Under the pieces are notes generated by a model. The model worked only from the letters and a program-made list of their open reading frames with translations, did not search any database and was not told the origin of the DNA. A stretch of DNA of 64,000 nt from VRUE01 sp963703335. GTDB lineage: Bacteria > Actinomycetota > Thermoleophilia > Solirubrobacterales > 70-9. A program made the position numbers and the translations under genes. The stretch is taken from positions 992,001-1,056,000 of the forward strand of contig OY969812.1 in assembly GCA_963703335.1 (NCBI GenBank), written 5' to 3'. This document shows positions 27,057 through 35,496 of the stretch, piece after piece. Numbering within the stretch: the stretch's first letter is position 1; the number at the start of each line of letters is the position of its first letter.

Positions 27057-28469
27057 CTACCCGGGCAGGAACTCTGGGACGTCGATGCCGAGCTCGCCCG
27101 ACCGCTCCCGACCGCCCGAGCGCGGCGCCTCTTTGGTGCGCCGGATCATCGGCTCGGCCACGCGGCGTGGCGGCGCGGCACGGCCGTCGAAGCGGGTCGC
27201 GACGACGGTCACCCAGACCTGGTCGCCGAGCTCCTCGTCAACGTTGGCGCCGAAGATGATGTTTGCGTCAGGGTGAGCCGCTTCGCCAACTAGCTTGGCG
27301 GCCTCACTGACCTCGACCAGCGAGAGGTCGGCGCCGCCGGTAATCGAGAGCAGGATCGCCCTGGCCCCCTCCATCGAGGTCTCCAGCAGCGGCGAAGAAA
27401 TCGCTTTTTCAGCTGCGAGCAGGGCACGGCCCTCGCCGTGACCCATACCGATGCCGAGCAGGGCCCGGCCGGCTTCCGACATGATCGTGCGCACGTCGGC
27501 GAAGTCGAGGTTGATTACCGCCGGCAGCGTGACCAGGTCGGAAATTCCCTGCACACCCTGGCGCAGCACGTCGTCGGCGACCTGGAAGGCCTCCACCATT
27601 GAAGTTTGTTGGTCGAGCACCTCGAGCAGGCGGTCGTTGGGGACGACGATCAGCGTGTCGACCTCGGCCGCGAGTTCCTCGATGCCCTTGTTGGCCTGGT
27701 TGCCGCGGCGACTGCCCTCGAAGCTGAACGGCTTGGTGACGATGCCGACCGTGAGGGCGCCGACCTCACGGGCGAGGCGGGCGATCACCGGAGCGGCACC
27801 GGTGCCCGTACCGCCGCCCGCACCGGCGGCGACGAAAACCATGTCGGAGCCCTTCAGCAGCCGCTTGATCTTGTCCTGTTCCTCAAATGCGGAGCGATGG
27901 CCAAGCTCGGGGTCGGCGCCGGCCCCGAGCCCTCGCGTCGCCTCGTCACCAATGTGGACGGTGACATCGGCGACGCACAACTGGAGTGACTGAAGATCTG
28001 TGTTGACCGCCATGAACTCGACGCCCGGGATCCGCGCCTCGACCATTCGGTTGACCGCGTTCACACCCCCGCCGCCAACCCCCACAACCCGAATCACAGG
28101 CTGATGCGGCTCCCCACTCCCCGGCGGCTCATACTCAGGCTCCTCCCGCCCATACCGAGGCGATTCCACAATCGGCTCAATCTCCCGCCGCCGACCCGGC
28201 TCCTCCGAGAACACACGCTTAAGCCGCTCCGGGGGCGTCTCCTGATGTTGCCCTTCGAGAGATGAGCTCTCTGGTCCCTCGCCGTGAACCGAAGGCGCTT
28301 CTCCGGCGGGTGGCGTGGCGGTGGGCTCCTCGCCCGCAGCTTGCGAGGACGAGGAGTCCTCTGCCGCGACAGGACCCGCCGGCCGAGCGTCGTCGTCCTC
28401 TGCGGTCGACCGGAAAAGATCAGACAGAGGCCCCTCACGCATGCTGGCCCGCTTTTTACGCCGACTCAT
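27057..28469 (-). CDS. ftsZ: Cell division protein FtsZ with long N-terminal extension
   Basis: 470 residues from the ATG at 28469, which overlaps the ParA-like gene by 14 bases. Tubulin-like GTPase: IRVVGVGGGGVNAVNRM (126-142), GGGTGTG (218-224), T7 loop NLDFAD (320-325). The C-terminal peptide IDVPEFLPG resembles the actinobacterial tail that binds partners. Residues 1-122 are an acidic, Pro/Ser/Glu-rich linker absent from ordinary FtsZ. Genes of the division and cell wall cluster are not nearby, so a paralog or a moved ftsZ are both possible. Confidence 0.95.
   Translation of the reverse strand: MSRRKKRASMREGPLSDLFRSTAEDDDARPAGPVAAEDSSSSQAAGEEPTATPPAGEAPSVHGEGPESSSLEGQHQETPPERLKRVFSEEPGRRREIEPIVESPRYGREEPEYEPPGSGEPHQPVIRVVGVGGGGVNAVNRMVEARIPGVEFMAVNTDLQSLQLCVADVTVHIGDEATRGLGAGADPELGHRSAFEEQDKIKRLLKGSDMVFVAAGAGGGTGTGAAPVIARLAREVGALTVGIVTKPFSFEGSRRGNQANKGIEELAAEVDTLIVVPNDRLLEVLDQQTSMVEAFQVADDVLRQGVQGISDLVTLPAVINLDFADVRTIMSEAGRALLGIGMGHGEGRALLAAEKAISSPLLETSMEGARAILLSITGGADLSLVEVSEAAKLVGEAAHPDANIIFGANVDEELGDQVWVTVVATRFDGRAAPPRRVAEPMIRRTKEAPRSGGRERSGELGIDVPEFLPG
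28301..28389. repeat. Intragenic repeat, copy in ftsZ linker
   Basis: This 89-base segment starts with CTCCGGCGGGTGGCGT (28301-28316) and ends with a 23-base block (28367-28389) that recurs exactly at 29448-29470. CCGGCGGGT and ACCCGCCGG within the ends are inverted repeats. It encodes part of the disordered FtsZ extension (TPPAG to ARPAGPV). Confidence 0.7.
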
Positions 28470-29577
28470 GCTCCAGAACCTCCTTCGCCAGGTCGCGGTA
28501 GTAGCCCGCGGCGTTGCTCTGGGGATCGTACTTGAGCACGCTGGCACCCTTGACCGGGGCCTCGGCGAACTTGATCGCCTTGCGAATGCGTGACTTGAAG
28601 ACGAGCTCGCCGAAGTTCTCCTCGAGGATCTCCACTGCCTCCTTAGCGTGGACAGTACGACTGTCGAGCATCGTCGGCAGGATGCCCTCTATCCGCACGT
28701 CGGGATTGAGGTTCTCCTGGATCATCTTCAGCGTGTTCTGGAGCTGGACCAGCCCGCGCATCGAGAGGTACTCACACTGGACCGGCACGATCACCTTGTT
28801 GGCGGCGGTGAGCGCGTTGATGGTCAGTAGGCCGAGGCTCGGCGGTGTGTCTATGCAGACGAAGTCGTAGTTGCCGGAGACCTCTTTCAACGCCTTCTCC
28901 AGCGAGCGCTCGCGACCGATCTTGGTGCTCATCGCGATCTCCGCGCCGGCCAAATCGATCGAGGCAACAGCGATGTCGATCTCGCGGTGCTGAATGATCT
29001 CCGAGATCGGCATGTCGTGGACCAACACGTCATAAAGGCTCTTTTCCACCTTGTCCGGATCGATCCCCTGACTCATAGTCAAATTCCCCTGCGGGTCGAG
29101 GTCGATGCAGAGGACTTTGTGCCCAGACTCAGCAAACGCCACAGCCAAGTTCAAAGTGGTCGTCGTCTTAGCAACCCCACCCTTCTGATTGGCAAAAGCA
29201 ATCACCTCAGCATGCTTAACCGACCCCTCCGGCTCAGCCTTCTCCACGACGGCCTCATGCCTGCTCGGCGCAAGCAAATCCCTGGGCATAAACCGCTCGG
29301 GCTCGTCCCCACCTTGCTCAGCGTCAGCTGCCTCAGCCGATGGAGCAGTGGTGTCAACCTCAACCGCTCCTCCGGCGGGTGGCGTCGCAGGGGGGACCGC
29401 CCCCGAGGACGCTTTAGCGACCGCAGGGGGCGGTGGGTCCCCTGCGACGACAGGACCCGCCGGCCGAGCGCTCTCAGGCACAGCCTGCTCCATCTCCTCC
29501 AGCTCCTCGACGATCGGATGCGTCTCGTCGGCAGCAGGCGCGGGCGCGAACTTGTTCTTGCGGCTAAGGAATCCCAT
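28456..29577 (-). CDS. ParA/Soj-like ATPase with N-terminal linker
   Basis: 373 residues. The deviant Walker A QKGGVAKTTT is at 131-140, IDLDPQGNLT follows, and the switch CIDTPPSLG is present, all typical of ParA/Soj. The first ~120 residues are Ala/Pro/Glu-rich and share a repeated segment with FtsZ. No parB is adjacent, so this is probably not the chromosome-partition ParA; pairing with ftsZ suggests a role in placing the division ring or another polar structure, an inference. Start codon overlaps the opposite TTG of the ArsA-like gene. Confidence 0.9.
   Translation of the reverse strand: MGFLSRKNKFAPAPAADETHPIVEELEEMEQAVPESARPAGPVVAGDPPPPAVAKASSGAVPPATPPAGGAVEVDTTAPSAEAADAEQGGDEPERFMPRDLLAPSRHEAVVEKAEPEGSVKHAEVIAFANQKGGVAKTTTTLNLAVAFAESGHKVLCIDLDPQGNLTMSQGIDPDKVEKSLYDVLVHDMPISEIIQHREIDIAVASIDLAGAEIAMSTKIGRERSLEKALKEVSGNYDFVCIDTPPSLGLLTINALTAANKVIVPVQCEYLSMRGLVQLQNTLKMIQENLNPDVRIEGILPTMLDSRTVHAKEAVEILEENFGELVFKSRIRKAIKFAEAPVKGASVLKYDPQSNAAGYYRDLAKEVLEHESA
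29370..29470. repeat. Intragenic repeat, copy in ParA-like gene linker
   Basis: Same orientation and frame as the ftsZ copy: CTCCGGCGGGTGGCGT at 29370-29385 and the 23-base block at 29448-29470. Total 101 bases, 12 longer than the ftsZ copy, so the reading frame is kept. Confidence 0.7.
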
Positions 29578-30563
29578 TGCGCGGGTATTCGCATGACCAC
29601 CCGCTTTTCCTGCCGCCCCCAGAAATTGCTAGGAATCACCCGGTAACCGATCTCCTCGACAAGCGAGTGGTCTTCGTCACCGGCAAGGGGGGCGTTGGCA
29701 AGACCACGGTTGCCGTGGCGCTTGGCCTGCGCGCCGCCTCGGAAGGCAAGCGGACGATCGTCTGCGAGGTCTCCTCGCAGGAGAACGCCTCACGCATGTT
29801 CGATCACACCGAGGTCGGCTTCCACGAGATCGAGATGGAGGAGAACCTCTGGTCGATCTCGATCGACCCCGATGAGTCGATGCGCGAGTACGTGCTGCTG
29901 CAGCTCAAGGTGCGGGCAATGCGCGACATGCTCTTCCGCAGCCGCATCTTCAATTACCTCGCCGCTGCCACGCCCGGGCTCAAGGAGCTGGTCACGATCG
30001 GCAAGATCTGGGAGCTGGCCCAGCTCGACCGCAAGGTCAAGAGCGGCCGCAAGTATGACCTGGTGATCGTCGACGCGCCCGCCACCGGCCACGGCATCGG
30101 CTTCCTGCAGACGCCGCGCACCTTCGCCGCGATCGCTCGCGTCGGCCCGATCCACTCGCAGGCCCAGCAGCTCGACCGACTGATCACCGACCGCGAGCAC
30201 ACCGGCGTGGCGATCGTCGCCCTGCCCGAGGAGATGCCGGTCAACGAGTCGGCAGCACTAGAGCAGGACCTGCGCGACGAGGTCGGCGTCGCCGTCGACC
30301 GCGTCTACATGAACGGCCTCTACCCGGAGCGCTTCTCCAACGAGGAGGCGGAGCGGCTCGCCGAGCTCTCCACCGCCGAAAACGGCGCTCTGCGGGCGGC
30401 TGCGCGGGCGGGTCTCTCCGAGCACAACCGGGCCCGCTCCCAGCGCGCCCAGCTGGCCCGCTTGCGACGGCGGGTGAAAGCACCGGTCAAGACCCTGCCC
30501 TTCCTCTTCGAGCCGGAGCTCGGCCCCGAGGGCGCCCGGCAGCTGGCACGGAGACTGGGCTGA
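29577..30563 (+). CDS. ArsA/Get3-like ATPase, first of a pair
   Basis: 328 residues. P-loop VVFVTGKGGVGKTT (31-44) and VIVDAPATGHG mark the ArsA/GET3 branch. No ATG is available before the P-loop; the TTG at 29577 has AAGGA 6 bases upstream and is chosen. This makes it start on the same bases as the divergent ParA-like gene. With the next gene it matches the mycobacterial pair Rv3679-Rv3680, which forms a heterocomplex linked to glycerol and nitric oxide tolerance. Function here is inferred by analogy. Confidence 0.88.
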   Translation: MRGYSHDHPLFLPPPEIARNHPVTDLLDKRVVFVTGKGGVGKTTVAVALGLRAASEGKRTIVCEVSSQENASRMFDHTEVGFHEIEMEENLWSISIDPDESMREYVLLQLKVRAMRDMLFRSRIFNYLAAATPGLKELVTIGKIWELAQLDRKVKSGRKYDLVIVDAPATGHGIGFLQTPRTFAAIARVGPIHSQAQQLDRLITDREHTGVAIVALPEEMPVNESAALEQDLRDEVGVAVDRVYMNGLYPERFSNEEAERLAELSTAENGALRAAARAGLSEHNRARSQRAQLARLRRRVKAPVKTLPFLFEPELGPEGARQLARRLG

Positions 30564-31714
30564 TGCCGGCGATCGGCGACATTCTCGACGGCAAGGACAT
30601 CTGCATCTGCGCCGGTTCCGGTGGCGTCGGCAAGACGACCACCTCGGCCGCGATCGCGGCGGGGATGGCCGCGCGCGGCCTCAAGGTCTGCGTGCTGACG
30701 ATCGATCCGGCGAAGCGGCTGGCCGACTCGCTCGGCCTGAAGGAGCTCGGCAACGAGGCCAGGCAGGTTGACCCCGCACTCTTCGAGCAGCACGGCGTCG
30801 AGATCAAGGGCGAGCTCTGGGCGATGATGCTCGACGCCAAGGCAACCTTCGACGAGCTAGTGGCGCGCCAGGCGCCGGATGAGGAGGCGCGCGATCGCGT
30901 CCTCGGCAACCGCATCTACCAGCAGATCTCCAGCGCCCTGGCTGGCTCGCAGGAGTACATGGCGATGGAGAAGCTCTTCGAGCTGCACAGCGAAGGCCAG
31001 TTCGACCTGCTGGTGCTCGACACTCCGCCGACCCGCAACGCGCTCGACTTCCTCGACGCCCCGAAACGTCTCACCCAGTTCATCGAAGGCCGCTCGCTTC
31101 GCGTCTTCATGAAGCCGACCGGCTTCGCGGCAAAGGTCGCCGGCCGCGGCGCCTCTGTGGCCCTCTCTGTCTTCAAGCGCATCGTCGGCTTTGACCTGCT
31201 CGCCGACCTAGCGGAGTTCTTCAACGCCTTCAGCGGCATGGTCGACGGCTTCCAGGCCCGGGCCAAACGGGTCAACAGTCTGCTCGCCGATCCCCATACC
31301 TGCTTCCTTGTCGTCTGCGGTCCGCAGGGCGAGCCGGTCGACGAGGCGGTCTACTTCCACCGCAAACTGGTCGAGGCGAAACTCCCCTTTGGCGGCGTGA
31401 TCGTCAACAAGGTTCACTACCCGGCGGAGGAGCTGCGCGGCGGCGGCGAAAACCTGGAGACATCCCTAATCGAGAAGCTCGGCGACGGGGAGCTGGCTAA
31501 ACGGGTTGCCGAGAACTTCGCCGACTACCAAGCGCTGGCCGAGCGGGACGCTCGCAACATCGAGCGCCTCGCCCGCGAGCTGCGTGCCCAGGGCGTAATC
31601 CGCGTGCCCTATCTGGACGAGGACGTCCACGACCTCGCCGGCCTGGCCGAGATCAACCGCTACCTCTTTGCCAGCAGCGAGGAGCGAATCGAGATCGCCG
31701 CCGGTCGGGCTTAG
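30563..31714 (+). CDS. ArsA/Get3-like ATPase, second of a pair
   Basis: 383 residues; the ATG overlaps the preceding TGA by one base. P-loop CAGSGGVGKTTTSAA (16-30), switch II LDTPPTRNALDFLD, and a hydrophobic groove-like region FMKPTGFAAKVAGRGASVAL. Equivalent to mycobacterial Rv3680. Partner ATPase is the preceding gene. It ends in a 4-base convergent overlap with the hypothetical protein gene. Confidence 0.9.
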   Translation: MPAIGDILDGKDICICAGSGGVGKTTTSAAIAAGMAARGLKVCVLTIDPAKRLADSLGLKELGNEARQVDPALFEQHGVEIKGELWAMMLDAKATFDELVARQAPDEEARDRVLGNRIYQQISSALAGSQEYMAMEKLFELHSEGQFDLLVLDTPPTRNALDFLDAPKRLTQFIEGRSLRVFMKPTGFAAKVAGRGASVALSVFKRIVGFDLLADLAEFFNAFSGMVDGFQARAKRVNSLLADPHTCFLVVCGPQGEPVDEAVYFHRKLVEAKLPFGGVIVNKVHYPAEELRGGGENLETSLIEKLGDGELAKRVAENFADYQALAERDARNIERLARELRAQGVIRVPYLDEDVHDLAGLAEINRYLFASSEERIEIAAGRA

Positions 31715-33318
31715 CCCGCGTGGCGGTAATGGTCGTACTTCAACTCCCGGACCTCCCAGTCCGCGTCCTCGGGCACCGGGAAGAGGTGCCGCACGCGCGG
31801 GGTATCAATGCGCTCGCGGTGCTGAACGTCGCCCTCGATCGCGGGGAAATCGAGTGTGCTGTCCGGAGCCTCCACCTCGTCTAGCCAAGGCGTGGCGGTG
31901 ATGCGAATCTCGCCCTCGTCCGGAATCGGCTCGAGGATGCGGGTCTCTTGATCCATGTCCATGTGCTCCTCCTCGGGCGGCGGAAGGTCGGCCATTGGGG
32001 GTTCGTCGACGATCGGGGTCTCGCGTGAAACAACGATCTCCTCTGCTGCTGGAAATTCCTCGGATACCGCGATCTCGGGGTCGCCGGCGCCGAGGCCAGT
32101 GGCGATCAGCGTCTCGTCGGCGGCGGTATTGAGATCGGCGCTGAGCTCGCCCAGGGCGGCGTCGCGCAGGAGGCGGCGAACGCCTTCCTCGATCCAGCCC
32201 GCCGTCGCGAGCCCGGGCAGCGAAGGTGTTCCGTTCATCAGCGAACGCTCCAGCTCGAGGGCACTCTCGATCCGTTCGCGAGCCTCGATCCGATCGACGC
32301 TCTCGTCCGCGATGAGCGCAGAGGCGCGCATCGGCAGCGAGGCGCCCACTGGGCCCTGGCCGTCGAGCACGGCGCGCAGGGCGAGCAGATGATCGCTCAG
32401 CCCCTGCAGTGCGGACTCGCGACCGCAGCCCATCTCGAAGCGGCCGACGGCCCAGGAGAGGGCGCCATCGGGATCGGGGCGGGCCTCCAGCGTCGCGGCA
32501 AACTCGGCAAGCTGAATCGCCTCGTCCTCGCTGAGGTCGTAGGAGCCGGATCGGGTCGCCGGCGCTCCGGTCGCGAGACGAGCCCATCGTCCCTCGCCGG
32601 TCGGGGCAAAGGCGTAGGGACCGAGGCCGACGCTGCCGGCTTTGAAGAGATGCATGACGCTGATCAGCTCGCCGAGCTGGTGCAGGGCCGAGTCGGCGCT
32701 GTCGGGACCGTCGCCCTGTTCGGCGAGAGCGAGAAATTGGGGTTGCCAGGCGACGCGACCCATGCCCTCGCTGCGCATCGCCTCGATTGGCGCCTCGATC
32801 GCGTCGGCGCGGACGATCTGGACGCCGTGGGGAAGCTGCAGGCGCGGCAGCGGCATGCGCAGGCCGACCAACGGCGCGATCAGGATGTCCGCGTCCTCGG
32901 CGCCGCGCGTCTCGGCGTCGAGCACGGCGAGGGCGTTTTTCAGGCGCTCGTGATCGAGAGAAAGTTCGGTGCAACCGTCCCAGAGCGAGGCGAGGAAGAC
33001 GGTCAGCATCTGCGCGGCACGCTCGCCAGGGTCGCCGGGGACCTGCTCGCCGCGGGCTTCCAAGTAGGCGGCGGCGATACCGGCAGCAGCGACCGCGTCG
33101 CGGGCCGAGCCGAAGGCCTCGAGGCTACGCAGCTCGGTCTCGCGTTCGCGCACGTACTGCGAGGTCAGCGGCTGGTAGCTGTAGAAGAGCGAGTCATCGC
33201 CGCTGTCGGCATCGACGTCGAAGGGGATCTGGTCCCCACCGGCGACGAGGCCGCTGAGCTTGATCGCCGCCTCAGAGGCAAGACGGGTCAGCGATTCGGT
33301 GAGCAGACGATCGCGCAC
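31711..33318 (-). CDS. Hypothetical protein with acidic C-terminal half
   Basis: 535 residues, not recognised. The first ~390 residues are alpha-rich and Ala/Leu/Glu-dominated without a signal peptide or membrane segment; about 400-520 is very acidic and Pro-rich (VDEPPMADLPPPEEEHMDMD, TRILEPIPDEGEI), probably disordered. The ending WEVRELKYDHYRHAG is more ordered. Convergent with the ArsA pair, which is its only obvious context. Likely lineage-specific. Confidence 0.8.
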   Translation of the reverse strand: MRDRLLTESLTRLASEAAIKLSGLVAGGDQIPFDVDADSGDDSLFYSYQPLTSQYVRERETELRSLEAFGSARDAVAAAGIAAAYLEARGEQVPGDPGERAAQMLTVFLASLWDGCTELSLDHERLKNALAVLDAETRGAEDADILIAPLVGLRMPLPRLQLPHGVQIVRADAIEAPIEAMRSEGMGRVAWQPQFLALAEQGDGPDSADSALHQLGELISVMHLFKAGSVGLGPYAFAPTGEGRWARLATGAPATRSGSYDLSEDEAIQLAEFAATLEARPDPDGALSWAVGRFEMGCGRESALQGLSDHLLALRAVLDGQGPVGASLPMRASALIADESVDRIEARERIESALELERSLMNGTPSLPGLATAGWIEEGVRRLLRDAALGELSADLNTAADETLIATGLGAGDPEIAVSEEFPAAEEIVVSRETPIVDEPPMADLPPPEEEHMDMDQETRILEPIPDEGEIRITATPWLDEVEAPDSTLDFPAIEGDVQHRERIDTPRVRHLFPVPEDADWEVRELKYDHYRHAG

Positions 33319-33380
33319 GCCCCTCGCTTCCTCTCTGTGCCTAACCCTCCTGCGCCTGCACGGACGCTTGCAAGCCGTAA

Positions 33381-33737
33381 CTAGGCGGCGGCAGGAGCTG
33401 GCTCGGCCTCAGCCGCAGCGTCCTCGAAGAGCCAGCGGCGGCCGTAGCGGCGCATGTCCTCGACCAGCGGCACCAGCGCCTCGCCCTTCTCGGTCAGCGC
33501 GTACTCGACCCGGGGCGGCACCTCGGGGAACGTGTGCCGCTCGACGATCCCCTCCTCTTCCAGCGCCCGCAGGCGCAGCGAGAGCGTGCGCGGGCTGATT
33601 CCCTCCAGCGAGCGCTCCAGCTCACAAAATCGACTAGACCCCTCGGCCAGGTCGCGGATCACCAAGAGGGTCCACTTGCCGCAAACGACTTCGGCCGTGC
33701 GACAGACGGGACATCTTGAGTTGGAAGCTGCACTCAT
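33381..33737 (-). CDS. HxlR family winged-helix regulator
   Basis: 118 residues: SRCPVCRTAEVVCGKWTLLV with three cysteines near the N terminus (a thiol-sensing position in several HxlR proteins), then RFCELERSLEGISPRTLSLR and ERHTFPEVPPRVEYALTEKG. Autoregulation is likely because two palindromes lie upstream. Target unknown; the pilus cluster follows on the same strand but reads toward this gene. Confidence 0.88.
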   Translation of the reverse strand: MSAASNSRCPVCRTAEVVCGKWTLLVIRDLAEGSSRFCELERSLEGISPRTLSLRLRALEEEGIVERHTFPEVPPRVEYALTEKGEALVPLVEDMRRYGRRWLFEDAAAEAEPAPAAA

Positions 33738-33767
33738 GGGCGAAACGAGGCGGTCTGTGGCAATTGC

Positions 33768-33781
33768 CTCGCTTCAGCGAG
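33768..33781. promoter_or_regulatory. Palindrome upstream of HxlR gene
   Basis: CTCGCTTCAGCGAG: 6-base arms around two bases, about 31 bases before the hxlR-type start. Confidence 0.4.
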
Positions 33782-33795
33782 TGTAGCGGACCTTG

Positions 33796-33810
33796 CTTCA
33801 CTAACTGAAG
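33796..33810. promoter_or_regulatory. Candidate HxlR operator
   Basis: CTTCA-N5-TGAAG, a half-site spacing common for HxlR dimers; lies in the 100-base gap between the regulator and the last pilus gene. Confidence 0.45.
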
Positions 33811-33838
33811 TTTTGGGCTACTGCGGGCGCGATCGGTA

Positions 33839-34732
33839 TCAGGTGTGCCCGGTGACCACCGGGTAGACCTTGAGCACGGTGATCTTGTAGCGGACACCGG
33901 CGGTGCCGAAGACGAAGGTCTCGGGGAAGTTCGGCTCGACTTCGATCAGCTGACAGGCGTTGGCGCCGGAGAGGCAGCTCGCTTCGCCGAAGACGGCCGT
34001 GACCTGATCGGAGATCAGCAGCAGCGGCTTGCGCGTGGTCGGGCTGATTCCCATGTAGGTGACGACCTGGGCGTTTTCGCCGGGCAGGGCCGCCGGCGGG
34101 ATCACCTTGTGGCGAACGATCGGGTCGTCGGTCAGCTTTTGGCCGTCGGCGCTGCTCGTCGTGCGGACGATCTTGACGTCGGCCGCAAAGCTGTAGAGCG
34201 TCAGCTGCGGGGCCTTGCCTCCTTCACTCCCAGGGGTCGATTCGCCGTCGGTTTCGGCGGTGACTTTGGTCGTCGAAGTGCCGTCCGGGTTCTTCGTGGT
34301 CTTCGTGACCTTGGTCGTACTCGTCGAGGTCGACGTCGTCGATGTACTCGACGACGATGCTTCATCGCCGCCGCCGCCGAGCTTGGTGCCCGCCAGCTGC
34401 GGCGACGTATAGCGCTGCACGAAGGGGTCCGTCGGATGCTCGCGCAGTCGCTTGCGGTAGTCGCGCAGACCGGGCTTGGCCTCAACCACGGTCAGCTTCG
34501 CGCCCGCCGGTTCCGGGCTGGGCGCGCTGGAAGCTCCGGCGACAGCGGGGGCCACTTCTTCTTCTTCCGAGCCACCTCCGAGCAGGAACGGCACCGCGAT
34601 GATCGCGACGATCGCCAGGCCGACCAGCGGCAGCAAGCGGCGGTCGCGCAGATCCCAGTACAGGTCGACGAGGAAGTCGGGAACCTTCAGATCGGGCATC
34701 TTCAGCTCCGGGCCCGCTTTCAGCCGTTTCAC
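33839..34732 (-). CDS. Pilus assembly protein in PilP position
   Basis: 297 residues: cytoplasmic N terminus, one membrane helix (LLPLVGLAIVAIIAVPFLL, about 34-52), then a Thr/Ser-rich stretch (TSTTSTSTSTTKVTKTTK) and a beta-rich C-terminal domain with two cysteines (CLSGANAC). It is the fourth gene of pilMNO-X and overlaps pilO by 4 bases, the place where diderm bacteria encode PilP. No lipobox is seen, as expected in a monoderm without PilQ. A PilP-like link between PilNO and the wall is inferred. Confidence 0.75.
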   Translation of the reverse strand: MKRLKAGPELKMPDLKVPDFLVDLYWDLRDRRLLPLVGLAIVAIIAVPFLLGGGSEEEEVAPAVAGASSAPSPEPAGAKLTVVEAKPGLRDYRKRLREHPTDPFVQRYTSPQLAGTKLGGGGDEASSSSTSTTSTSTSTTKVTKTTKNPDGTSTTKVTAETDGESTPGSEGGKAPQLTLYSFAADVKIVRTTSSADGQKLTDDPIVRHKVIPPAALPGENAQVVTYMGISPTTRKPLLLISDQVTAVFGEASCLSGANACQLIEVEPNFPETFVFGTAGVRYKITVLKVYPVVTGHT

Positions 34733-35496
34733 GGTGCGCCTCCCGTTGTCGTCGCGGCGGGCGTTGCGACGGCTTCTTCGGGACCGGTGGGCAACGCTCC
34801 CGCTGTCGTGCCTTGGCTCGGGGGCGTCAGGTAGGTGGTAACCGAGAAGGTCGCCTGCAGGTTGGGGAATTTCGCTTCCGAGTCTTCGCCCAGCGAGAAG
34901 CCGTTGACGGTGATCAGCCTGCCGTCGACGCCGACGCCTTCGTTGGTCGTCTTTACCAGCGAGTCGAGGCCCTTGATGAAGTCGGCAATGGTGAAGAAGT
35001 TGCCCGTAAAGGCGAGCTTGTAGGGCATCACGGCAAGGCCCGCCGGGCCGACTGCGGCACCGAGCGACATCAGCGAGGCGGCTGCCTCCGTCGGGGAGAC
35101 GGTTTCTCCACCCGCGGCAACGGGGCTCGCTTCGCCTTCCGATTCGGACCCTGCGGCTTCAAGGCTCAGGGTCTGGAACCTGACGCCGGCATCGTTGGCG
35201 ACGTGGTTCAGCTGGACGAGCAGCGTCGCGGTTTCGTCTTCGCTGGGCACGGCCTTGCCGAGGACCACGAGGTGCTGGTAGTCGGTGGGGAATTCGCTGC
35301 GCGCTTCTTCGGCCGTGGCGATTTCTCCTTCGTGCTGCGCAAGGAAGCCTTCCAGCTGGGTGACCTGAGCGTCGAGCTTGCTCGCTTCCTCGCGCTTTGG
35401 GCTGAGCAGGAGAATCCAGAACGCCCCGGCCAGGACGGCGACGGCCAGCATCGCGCCGACCATCAGATTGGTGACCTTCTTCTCCTTCGCCTTCAT
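34729..35496 (-). CDS. pilO: Type IV pilus assembly protein PilO
   Basis: 255 residues: single N-terminal membrane helix (MLAVAVLAGAFWILLLSP), coiled coil (about 35-70), then a ferredoxin-like domain with PYKLAFTGNFFTIADFIKGL, the PilO hallmark. It pairs with PilN in the inner alignment complex. Overlaps pilN and the next gene by ATGA junctions. Confidence 0.85.
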   Translation of the reverse strand: MKAKEKKVTNLMVGAMLAVAVLAGAFWILLLSPKREEASKLDAQVTQLEGFLAQHEGEIATAEEARSEFPTDYQHLVVLGKAVPSEDETATLLVQLNHVANDAGVRFQTLSLEAAGSESEGEASPVAAGGETVSPTEAAASLMSLGAAVGPAGLAVMPYKLAFTGNFFTIADFIKGLDSLVKTTNEGVGVDGRLITVNGFSLGEDSEAKFPNLQATFSVTTYLTPPSQGTTAGALPTGPEEAVATPAATTTGGAP

